From: Halocafeteria seosinensis
Taxonomy: Eukaryota; Sar; Bigyra; Bicosoecida
Length of the DNA: 64,000 bases
Assembly: GCA_001687465.1 (NCBI GenBank)
Contig: LVLI01000020.1
Coordinates: forward strand, 62,001-126,000
Direction: 5' to 3'
Shown: positions 10,047-20,114 of the stretch, piece after piece
Numbering within the stretch: position 1 is the stretch's first letter
How the letters are laid out: each line of letters opens with the position of its first letter
The notes under the pieces: model-generated
The model's input: the letters and a program-made list of their open reading frames with translations, nothing else
The model's database searches: none
What the model was told of the DNA's origin: nothing
Program-made: the position numbers and the translations under genes

Positions 10047-12683
10047 TTAGTGAGGCGGGAAGCCATAACCTCGTACTTCAAAGAGTTGATAACGACCTGA
10101 AGTGTGAAGCCGCTTTAATTTTCTGTCTAAATACATGTCTTTCGGAGAGGTAGATCTGCGTCTACCGCGACGACTCCTTCGCATGTTGTTAGACGGATGC
10201 TCCCGTGGGTTCTCAGCCAAGACATACCGCACGCCCCATTTTCGAAGTAAAGAGTAGGTATGGCGGTCACTCTCTTTTAGTAAGTTTGCCATTATGTGTT
10301 CACGATCACGATGTCGCTCGTGATAGTCATACCCATGCGAAGAAGTCCAGCCTGAAAGTACATGCAAAAACATTCAATAATTCAAAAAACTCAATTCCGC
10401 GACCGTGATTGCACGCACCTGTATAAGCGACAAGAGACTGCCTCCCAGCATAAAAGCCAGCAGGACTCAAATGCGTGTCGTCGTGCAGCGTTACACCCTT
10501 GGGAGGCAGTTCGTTACGCATATACTCTCCTATGTCGACTGCATGTTTATCGTACATGACATGAAATAAGTGATACTCGCGGACTATGCTAAGGCCACCC
10601 GAGAAGCAGCTGTAATACAGGAGTACTGGTCCAAGCAGAACACTTATCCCTGCAAGCACCATACTGATTCCCCTATGCCTTAGTAGCCGACAAGGAGGTA
10701 CCCCAAGCTCTCCATAGAAATTTCCTGGTATACTGCCGTTCAAAGAAGCTGAAGAATCCCCATCAGTACGCTTGTGTGCAGCATTTGATATCGTCTGGTA
10801 AGCTCTTCGAAACACCATATAAGTATGCTCGAGAGCAAACATGAGAAGTTTCGCCGAAAACGGAGTGAGTAAGAACAGTGCTATGTAAAGGATTTTGCAA
10901 TTATCCCGGTCCCATGGTTGGAAAATGATTAGGTTGGAAACAAACCAAAGTGCTAAGCCACAGAACGCGAATTTGAATGCATCAAAGACAAACCCATCGT
11001 TGTGACGCTGGGCGATTTCTTCAACCCTCAATGCAAATTTTTGAACAGGCTCGTATTCTTTAGCAGACCACGCCAGTAGTCGACGCAGTAGCATGTCTTC
11101 GTCGTGAGCAATAGGGCGCTTTCCTCCGTACTGATAGATCTCAGTAGAGTCATCAACGTTGTCTAGCAGCTCCTTTCTTTTGGATTCTACTATTTTATCG
11201 TTTTCCGTTGACGACTTTGAAGCAGTGGCGGTTCTAAAACACTCTACCACTACTTGAAGGGCGGGAACAGACCACCATAAGAACGCCAAAGTGAACAACG
11301 GGACAGCAGCTCCTAGACTATTATACCAAAACCACCAGTAGTTCCAGAAAGTAGGAGGGATGGTAAACGTATGCGACCATATGGGGCGAAAACTCATAAA
11401 TGTTCCTTGCCCGTCCGCCCCACCGTACAGAGCCGTTGTCAAGAAGTTCCCTAATTGGGGAGCTGAAAGTACAAACGCAGCAACCGCTGCACCGAGCCAG
11501 CCAAACAGTTGTACTGGATGACCCATCCATCTCGGGAATTCAAAGAGGAACAGAATGCCTATAGTCAATCCCAAAGCCACAAACGAGTGCGCTTGTACCA
11601 GAGGCAAACTGGAGCAAAACACAGCAGCAACCATTAGCAAGCGCGATTTCTGCGTATCATCTGATACACTTTGATTCTTCGTGTCCTTGGTTTGGTTACA
11701 CGTGACGACATTCCACATCAGCAAGAAGACGACGAGAACCATAGGATACGCAAACGTAGCGCCTCGTTGAGGCAAAAAAATGTGCGGCAAAAAGGCAAAC
11801 CAAAGCACACCACCTTTTTGGTGAGCTGTATCCTGGATCGGATCATGAAACATCATAATCTCATTAAATGATTTTTCCCTTACTAGACTGAGTCCACCCA
11901 TTCCGCCAGCCAAAATGACAAGTCCAATACAGACCGTAGCCGCCAAGTTGGAGCGCACAAGACGCCTCGTTAAACAATACATGAGTCCAACAAACGCAAA
12001 AAACAGTGCTATCCCCGGGTTCATCATTGCATGCCTCATTGGACTACCAATCCGATATAAAACGGCGGCGTGCCAATCAGGAAGAAAGGGATACGCCATT
12101 TTAGCCCCTGCAAAGATTGGGCTCATCAAGTCGTAGAATGAGACATCGCTGTTCCTTCCGTATAGAAATGAGTAAGCCATGTGTAGATGAATAGACAAAT
12201 CTGCCCAGCAGCTTCCTCCCGAAAAGACGTGTCCGTGATCATCTTCTGGGAGATATCTGGTCTGATACAACGGCACCACAACATAGCCCCAAACGGCCAA
12301 GTTCAGCCACAGTAACCAATTCTCTTTCGCTTCTGTGGAGACATCCGCTAGAGCACGCTTCCATTTCGTCCGAAATTCTGGTATGAACTCCCACGTGATG
12401 AGAAGCACCGCAATGGTGGAGGCGACAATGGAAACATCGCTGCAGTGCGTAAAAGCCCATCAAAGATACCAGCCATATCCATTCGGACCACAATAACCCA
12501 CACTTACCTGATTTCATTGAATAGACAGCTCACGAGGTAGCTCACCCAGGCGCCGCCAATGGTGCCCACGGGTATGGAGGCGAAAAGTATCTCTGTCAGC
12601 GTGAAATGAGGGTAAAGTTTGGCTACTAAACTGACGAAAGCGGCACACATGGTGCCTATCCACCACAACTGTCCCAGCATCAT
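10047..12683 (-). CDS. GT-C-like polytopic membrane protein, paralogue 3
   Basis: Three exons: 12683-12508, 12439-10419, 10351-10047, giving 833 aa. Intron 1 (68 bp, phase 2) matches paralogue 2 exactly. Intron 2 (67 bp, phase 1) is unique to this copy and falls inside the C-terminal domain, so that AYTG joins GWTSSHGYDYHERHRD. The conserved lumenal loop is SGGSCWADLSIHLHMAYSF; the C-terminal motifs are DDTHLSPAGFYAGRQ and WGVRYVLAENPREHP. A basic insertion (RRSRRGRRR) near the end is absent from the other copies. Two adjacent ATG codons open the reading frame and I use the first. The gene is divergent from the SRD5A gene across 187 bp. Function as for the other paralogues: a GT-C-like glycosyltransferase is the best guess. 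Confidence 0.82.
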
Positions 12684-12870
12684 TGTGCATCAAACAAGTA
12701 TTAAACGAGGAGAGAAGACAACATACACTGGCGTGTATCACTATTGGTACAGTCTACTGTACACAATCAACCCAATGGACTCTCCAGAAAGTATCATACT
12801 AAAATACTTCCATCCCATATACAGTGATTGTTGTTGCCACACATGTTCATACCTTATTATTATGTTATAA
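12684..12870. promoter_or_regulatory. Divergent promoter region, GT-C paralogue 3 / SRD5A
   Basis: The start codons of two divergently oriented genes are only 187 bp apart, so both promoters must sit here or overlap the genes. The region is AT-rich towards the SRD5A side. No specific factor site was recognised. Confidence 0.5.
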
Positions 12871-13826
12871 ATGATAATGTTGTCTATTAAATGGAATGAG
12901 GTGCTCTCTGCATCCTCATCAGCCTTGATTGAGTATCTATGTTACGGCATGATGGTGAGCGCATGTCTGACGTTCGGCGCTCTCATGTTCATTCCAGCGC
13001 CTTACGGGAAGCACGGACAGAATGCTTCCAGTCTATGGGGATGCAAGGTACCGGGACGATTGGCATGGATTCTACAGGAAATCCCTTCGTTGGTTGTGCC
13101 CATCATGATGTTCATCTGGAATGACGTCAGACTGGACGCAATTCCATGGAGAAACGCAATCCTGGTAGCCGGCTTCTTCATTCACTACGTGAATCGGTCG
13201 ATCATATACCCCCTACAAATGCAAAATCCGTCAGGAACTCCATTCATTGTAGTGCTCATGGCTTTCAGCTTCTGCACGGTGAATGGGTAAGAGTTCCGCA
13301 GATCGGTTTCGATGCTCTCCCAACGATCATACCTCCGATGTTTCTCTGCAGGTATTTGCAAAGCAGTTGGTTTATTCAGACTGCTCCAGTGCAACCCACT
13401 AATATGATCCAGTACGTCGTAGGACTGTGCTTGTTCATAGGAGGGTGGGCCATCAACCTGCACGCGGATTCCGTCCTGCGAAATCTTCGCACGAGGCACA
13501 ATCCGGACTATCACCCGAAGACGAGATATTACATCCCAAAAGTGAGTTTTATTCCTGTTTCTTGTCTTGAATACTAAACTGTAAGAAAGTCGGAGTCGAT
13601 GCAGGGGGGCTTATTCGAGTACGTTTCCGGAGCAAACTTCTTCGGAGAAATCTTGGAATGGTTTGGATTCGCCTTGGCTGCCAATACATTACCTGCATGG
13701 GCCTTTGCTATATTCGCGTTTTCGAACATTGCTCCCCGTGGCTGGCAGCATCACCAATGGTATCTCAATAAGTTTAAAGAAGAGTATCCTTCTTCCCGCT
13801 ATGCTGTAATCCCGTTTGTTTGGTGA
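12871..13826 (+). CDS. Steroid 5-alpha-reductase family protein (SRD5A-like)
   Basis: Three exons: 12871-13286, 13352-13541, 13605-13826, giving 275 aa, close to the 255-300 aa usual in the family. The C-terminal half carries the family signature GGLFEYVSGANFFGEILEW, rebuilt exactly across intron 2, followed by the GWQHHQWYLNKFKEEYP ending typical of SRD5A1/2-type enzymes. Five to six membrane helices are visible. Members reduce a C=C bond next to a carbonyl with NADPH in the ER membrane. Substrates include steroids, enoyl chains and, for the SRD5A3 branch, polyprenal. This sequence looks closer to SRD5A1/2 than SRD5A3, and I do not assign the substrate. Two in-frame ATGs (12871, 12877) are possible starts. 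It ends 14 bp from the convergent acyltransferase-like gene. Confidence 0.92.
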
Positions 13827-13840
13827 CGAAGTACGTGCGA

Positions 13841-15801
13841 TCAAACGTCCGTGCGCAAGTCCATCGGAGCCCGAGTTACATTGTCTAACATGTCTTTCAA
13901 CGTCAAATCGTTAGATTCGAAGCGCTCTCCCCACTCTTCCAGAAGTAAGACAAGTTCATCGATATCCGAGGTTGTATAATCTTCGCAGCGATCGACACAA
14001 TCTTTAAGAAGGTCTTCAACTCTTTGACGAGAACTGGTGGCAAGCACGGTTTTTCGATGCTCTTGGATGAGTTGCCTCAACTCTACTGATTGAGTTTCTA
14101 CGTCTGCTTCCTCATCATCAGTTGAGGAGTCTTCGGATTCCTCATATTCATTCTCATAACTGGATGCGTATTCCTTCGCCATTTGCTCAGTATGGGCTGC
14201 CCCTTTGCTTGGCCTTCGACAGGAATTTCGAAGATTCTCTATCAGCATGTCTAGTTTGTCCAGCGCCCCCGGGACAACGACATGTCCTTCGGTTCGAATG
14301 CAGAAGAATACTGCCGGTATGCCTAGAAGAATCGTCACTCTGTTGATTAATTCATTGAGCCACGCTGCTCTGCGATGCTTTATGATATGTGCTGTTGCAA
14401 TTGCTGATAGAAGAGCAACAAAAAGAAGCTGCGAGTTGTCGATCAGTGACGTTTGGCAGATATGGTTATACGCGTAAGGTCAAGCAGTAGCACGTACTCG
14501 GGGAAGGTTCATTCCTTTGCCGACAGAAGTAGCCCATGAGAGTACACAGCTGAGTATTGGAAGCGGTATCAAAATCGCCAATAGAGCAAGAGAAGAGTAT
14601 TTGGCGTATATGGCTTTTGTCTGTAAATCAATAAACTCTCCTTCCTCTGGTGATTCCCCCAAGGAAGTCGCCATGAGAAGTACGAACACGAGTCTGCAAC
14701 CAAGAGGTAGAATAATCTTAATTCATTCGTCCCCTTTTTGTAGTTTACTTACTTCTGCAATATCATCCCCATGCTGCTTGACAAATACAAGTGCGGAGCC
14801 CAACGGACTATTGTCTGAAGATCAAGCAAAAGCATCACCAACAGCGATATCCAGGAAAAGACTTGCCACAATTTCGGTAACACTAGCTTCTTTTTGTATT
14901 TCTGATGCAGGAGCATTGTGACATAGCCCGTAAGGAACGCAACGAGAGCACTTGACCATCTCACTGTATGCCGCTGGAAAAAGTGATCTGTCACCAGCTT
15001 GGAGGAAAGAATTTCCTCATATAATAGTCGTTTTGGTGGCTGGAATACCATGTGACAAACGAGCCCTACAATTCCAAATGTACACGTCACCAAGGCCAAA
15101 GATACTTGCGCGTTGCGCGTATACATTTGCGGAATCCGGTTTCTTACCCTCCTCGGAAGCTTTCGTAAAGTCTCCTCCCGTAGCAGAGAAGCCATCTTCA
15201 GGGCTTTCACAGAGAGGAACAGAACTACTAATATACAAATGTTGCACCATAGCAAAATTTGAAAAGGTATAATCAAAGGAAGACAAAAAGCCCGTATTCG
15301 AGGAGTGCTCGGAATGAGTAGCAATGCCCTCCAAACCCCGTCACATGTAGCCGAATGTGGCCATATCACCCATCCGAGCGTTATGGAAAGTAGTGCATAT
15401 GAGAGCACCGCCACAACGCAGTACGAATGAATTCGTACAATTCGTTCCACGAGGGCTTTAACTAGCTCTTTCCATGTGAAATGCTCCAACCGAGAAGCCT
15501 GCAACTAGCATAGAAACACACTATTGCGCTATTGTCCGAAGTCATATTGAAAGCGACGTACCGGGTGGAAGTGTTTCCGAGCTGCCAGGTACCCAGACAC
15601 GACACAGATGGCCTCAAATGCGAGATGCCCCGTCAGGAAGAAGGCCAAAACTGTGTGTCGTAGCTGCTGCTGGAGTAGAATAGCCCCAGCATCCGTCTGG
15701 AAACTATTGGCTACATATAAAACGACATGGCTCCCTCCCCATAGCGTGGCCAGTATGCGTATTAAGTCAATTTTCCATAGCCTACGATGCTTGAATGGCA
15801 T
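13841..15801 (-). CDS. Divergent acyltransferase-3 (OafA/NRF-6)-like membrane protein
   Basis: Four exons: 15801-15562, 15504-14753 (a 15498 acceptor is also possible), 14693-14498, 14428-13841, giving about 591 aa. The N-terminus reads DLIRILATLWGGSHVVLY, matching the first helix of acyltransferase-3 proteins, where a conserved H sits in the membrane. A second helix region resembles the family's F-x-x-SG motif (AICVVSGYLAARKHF). Roughly ten hydrophobic segments follow. Exon 4 starts with a membrane helix and then runs into an acidic, S/E/D-rich cytoplasmic tail of about 130 residues that is not typical of the family. If active, it would move acyl groups onto a membrane-presented acceptor. 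The sequence is divergent enough that this is tentative. The first ATG in frame is at 15801. Confidence 0.6.
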
Positions 15802-16019
15802 GATCCTCACTTAACACATAATCACGCTAGAATTCTATTACAGCCATGTGTTTCTATTGCATCAATACATCTGGTTGTACCAGTCTACTACATACTTTTT
15901 CGTGCGACTGGAAAGAGACAATAAACCACTGGTATTGGGTACATTGGAGAACCAACGAGTTTGGTTGGTCCTCACTCTACAGCTACCATAGATTTCTCGT
16001 CCACTTCCACAGTTTCTTC

Positions 16020-19000
16020 TTACGTCGCTTTATTTTCGGAAGAAGACCATGTCAGGAATTCTACGCCAGTCCCGCAAACGATGATGTCGAACCCGTGCTC
16101 TGAAGTTCGTCGAACGTCAATGTTCATAACGTCGGGACAAGAACAGCAAAACGTATCCATCAACACTACAGAGCATTCTAAGGGATCTAGTCGCCATATA
16201 GTAAGACGCTGATCCAGAGACGCAGCAAAAATAAAAGGAAATACAATTTTGACGCCTTTGATTGCAGAGGACGAAACCTGATACGCAGTCTCTCTTGAGA
16301 TACTCGAAGCCTCCCCCAGTCCTTTGTGGCGAAGTAAGCTTAAATATCCATCGTCCCCGCCACAAGCGACAATATATTCCCCTTTCTCTTCCAGAGGAAA
16401 CGAATCTATAGCGTTAGCTCCCATCTCACATGCTACGGCGCCGGAACTGGCCAAGCGTGTAAAACTCTCAAGCACCTGCTTGCCGCTTTCTGAGGCAAAG
16501 CTTGGTTTTAAATTGACAGTCAACACAGCACCATCACTTGATCCCACTGCTAAACAGAAATTATTGTGATCATAGTACTGAAGTGATACGTCCAGGAGCG
16601 GAACATCTGAAATTTGTATCGTAGTAATTAAATCGCAGCATCGGTACTTGGGAGCTACGGCAAAAACCAGGAGTTCACCTTGCGTATTGCCACAAAAACA
16701 CACAGCATTAACCTCCCAGAACAGTCCCTCTCGTTTGACGACTCCTGAAATGGCGGTGAGTGCGAGGGAGGTTATCCGTTGGTCCAAATCAGCATTCTCT
16801 CTACGGAAGCTGCAAACCCATTCTATACTATCGCCTTTTCCCTTCTGAGACATGGTAGGAGACAACATCCACATACACACCGTTTCCTTCCCACCTCCAG
16901 TAGCAAACAAGCAGTCTCCTCCATTCAAGTTCAGAATACCGATGCTGTTAACAACAGTGATATTAGCGATTGCGGCTTGCGATGGTATAACTTCCTTGTT
17001 TCTGCGTCGCCACAGCAACGTGTTGAAGTCTTCGCCGACTGATACCAAGTGGTCGTCTCCTATCCAACGAACTGAGGTGACTGCCCGTCCATGACTACTC
17101 TCTCTAACTGATTTGACAATTTTCGATGAAGAAACGGGTCTCGAATTCAATACTCGTAGCATGAATACTTTTTCGTCACCTCGTTCAACGAAGTGTTTGC
17201 TCTTCTGCTGAGGGCAGTCGGCGAACACAAATTCCTTACTTAAGTCTCCTCCAAACGAGCGCAAGCAAAACGGCCGCTTGAATCCACCCCCTTCAAAATG
17301 GAACAAATGTAAACAGCATGTTCCCGAAATCTCGACAGCTGAGAACTGTGACAAATAGAATCCTGAAAGCTGCAAACCTGATGATACTGGTTGGCCGTCC
17401 ACTCTACAACTTGAAGGCCTGGCCTCCTGAGCTGACGGAAGTCCACTGAGCCTTATTTGTCCTACTCTGTATAAACTGACTGACCCATTTTTATTGCAGA
17501 GTTGGTAGACAAACCTACCTTCACCATCATCGTTGATGCATAAAGATTCATCAGCATCATCTACTTCGTCTCTCGATCCGCGACGTTTAGCCACTTTTGC
17601 AAGTTTCTTGCGTTCCTTTCGGCTCCGTCCCTCAATCTTCGAGGACACCAAGTCACTCTCGCCTGGAAGGCTCCGTGGCTGCTGCAAAGACCCTCCTTCA
17701 TCAGTGAATGCCGTCCAGGTAGCTGAAGAATCAGAGAGAGCAGGACGAAAATCTGAACGATGATATCGTGCGTCGATCCAACGACAAAGAGAGAATTTGC
17801 ACTCTTGTTTGCTAGGCAATACCACCACCGAGTACAGCACGACCCCATCTGCCCCGGTCGACGTAATCCGGCAACTGAGAGGATCGCCCTCAGTTCGCAA
17901 TGGATCAACCCCCACGCATGTTATGTGGTTTGTTCCATGGGTTCCAGTCGCTCTTGCAAGTGGGGCAACTGGATATAAGCCCTCACGGCACTGACAAGAA
18001 ACAGAAAATACACACAACCCACCGTGACTTTCGCCTACCACCAAGACATTATTGATCCTGTCATAGTCTACTGCTGTTGCCGAAGATAGTGTACTGGGTA
18101 GTATAAACGTGAGAAGCTTGCGAGCGCATTTCGCTTCGTGATCCACTCTCCATAGGCTCAACTTGCCAAAGCTTCCCGAGACGAACAAATCTTCTTCAGC
18201 ATTGTTTCTTTTCCTCAACCACGAGACAAAACATACACGACTGTGCTCCTCCGCGCATACTGAATAAACAAAAGAGTGCGAACACGGTGTGACCAAACCA
18301 ATAGCATCAAAAGCCACTAGAAAAAGATCTCCGGACGCCGCTCCAGCCACTACAGAGCCAGTGGACGTGCACATATCTGAGCAACAAATGGTTGCCGGTG
18401 AAGGGTTACGCGTCGTATCCGATAAGTAACAAGAATGAATAGTCGCAATAGCCCCTTCGGCGCGAAGCTGAGCAAAGACGAGAACAAGCTGCTTCTGATA
18501 ATTCACCAAAAAAAGGATCCCCTTTGTGGATATCATCCAAAGTAAATGGTCATCGATTATATGTACTGCTCGAATATTTCCGAAGTCACCTTGAGTCATG
18601 CAGGGTTTGAAACCTGTCGAATCTAGGGGCAACTTCACTCCAAATTCAGAATAAAGCCTGGCTGAATTGGGCAGGCTCTTGTGGAATTCTTTGTTTACAA
18701 CGGTCTGTGGCTGCTGAAGGGAGGCTGGGAAAAGCATAAGGCTTGCACGGGAAACTTTTTCGAAGTTCAAAGGTCCTTGTTCCTTCTGCTTAGATGACAT
18801 AGCTGTACTCGAAGAAAGGTACCCTAGTTCAACAATATGATCAAATTTGTGTCTGTTCCATACTCTCACAGCCCCATCATCTCCGCCGGTGGCAAAGAGA
18901 GAGTCATCGACAGGAAAGCAAGCAAGCTTTCTACAATTCTTTGATGTGTGAACATCTAGTTTATACAGCATTCTGCCAGCTCGGTCGAATGTTGCAATAC

Positions 19001-20022
19001 AACCGTCCTCTCCTGCTGAAAACACTTTATCATCTTGCAGGGCCACATCCCAAACTCTTCCGCTATGAGCATATTCGGTCCAGTTCAGCTCAGCCACAAA
19101 CGTTCCTTGTTCTCGGTTCACGCTCCACCACCTTACTGATCTGTCGGCTCCAGCACTTAAAAGACATTCTCCACAGTACATGACTGCGTTTATTTCCCCA
19201 TTATGACCCTCCAGTTTCTGTATTACTGAGCCGGATTCCAAGTTCCATACAAGAATTGTGCCGTACATTGTGCCAGCGAAAGAAATATCGTTACCATCAT
19301 CTCCGTGAAAGATATCCATACAGTACAAAACTGCTCTTGCTGGGCCTTCTACATACTTGATCACTGATGATTTGCCAGTCCCGGGATCAATGCTCAGTTC
19401 ATACACACTGTTGTCTCGAAGGCCAATAGTTAGATTCCCCCTTCGCATCGTGTCTTCCCTTATTTTCACTTTCAGCACCCAATTTTTCATACGTATCGAC
19501 TTTGAATAAGGTGTTATTTCCAATGGTTTCGGCTGATTTCCGCCGCTCAATACTTGAACATTGTACACCTGAAGTTCTCGATCCCCGTAAATGACGAGTT
19601 GACTCCCATCTGCATATCGTAGAGTAGCGCAAGTTACGTTCAGAAACGAGCACACGGATGAATACCGCTGTCCATCTCTTCAAATCTGAGGCAGTATGCC
19701 ACACGCGCGCGTACCTGACGTGAATTGTAGTCCATGAATTCTCGCGATATCAGACCATTGCAGTCGTACTGACGCCGTTGTCGGAGCCACTTCATCCTGA
19801 ATTCCCGTGTATACCAGCAGATCGTAGCCAGAGCCTGCACCCAAGCGAAGGCGTCAATATATCTCTGACACACATTGTGCAGTAAAAAGAGAAGAAAATT
19901 GACATGAACGAACCTACGAAAAGCCACGGGTGAATGGGATGGAATGCCAGAGCTGTGACAGGGCCATGGTACTGCACAGACTCTATTCTCCCGCCACCGC
20001 CATCATCCAGCGAGAGTGACAT
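16020..20022 (-). CDS. WDR6: WDR6/Rtt10-like WD40 protein (partner of tRNA 2'-O-methyltransferase)
   Basis: Exons 20022-19914, 19834-19715 and 19609-16020 give 1,272 aa; human WDR6 is about 1,120. The junction of exons 2 and 3 is uncertain: a 105-bp intron ending in TATGCAG fits best, and a 39-bp alternative also keeps frame. Diagnostic WDR6 stretches are HSGRVWDVALQDDKVFSAGE and ATGGDDGAVRVWN, matching the HSARVW and TGGDD blocks of animal WDR6. At least a dozen WD-like repeats cover the length, with an S-rich basic insertion near residues 690-720. Known role: WDR6 and yeast Rtt10/Trm734 bind FTSJ1/Trm7 and direct ribose methylation of position 34 in some tRNAs. It is divergent from GLE1, with starts 92 bp apart. 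Confidence 0.87.
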
Positions 20023-20114
20023 ACTTGTCGCCGTCGTCCTCCTTCAGGGTGACTATCCTCCGTAGGAGGAGCAATAACAAGCCGTATGCCCGACAAGACT
20101 CTCTGGTTGTGAAT
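20023..20114. promoter_or_regulatory. 92-bp divergent promoter, WDR6 / GLE1
   Basis: The WDR6 start (minus strand, 20022) and the GLE1 start (plus strand, 20115) are separated by only 92 bp. The GLE1 frame is open upstream of 20115 but contains no ATG, so the 20115 ATG is the first usable start. Any core promoter elements for both genes must lie in or beside this interval. No individual motif was recognised. Confidence 0.6.

Noticed and set aside
3758-12683. Reading the GT-C-like genes as bacterial insertions.
   Set aside because: Two of three copies carry spliceosomal introns at a shared position and codon use looks like the neighbours, so recent bacterial origin is not supported.
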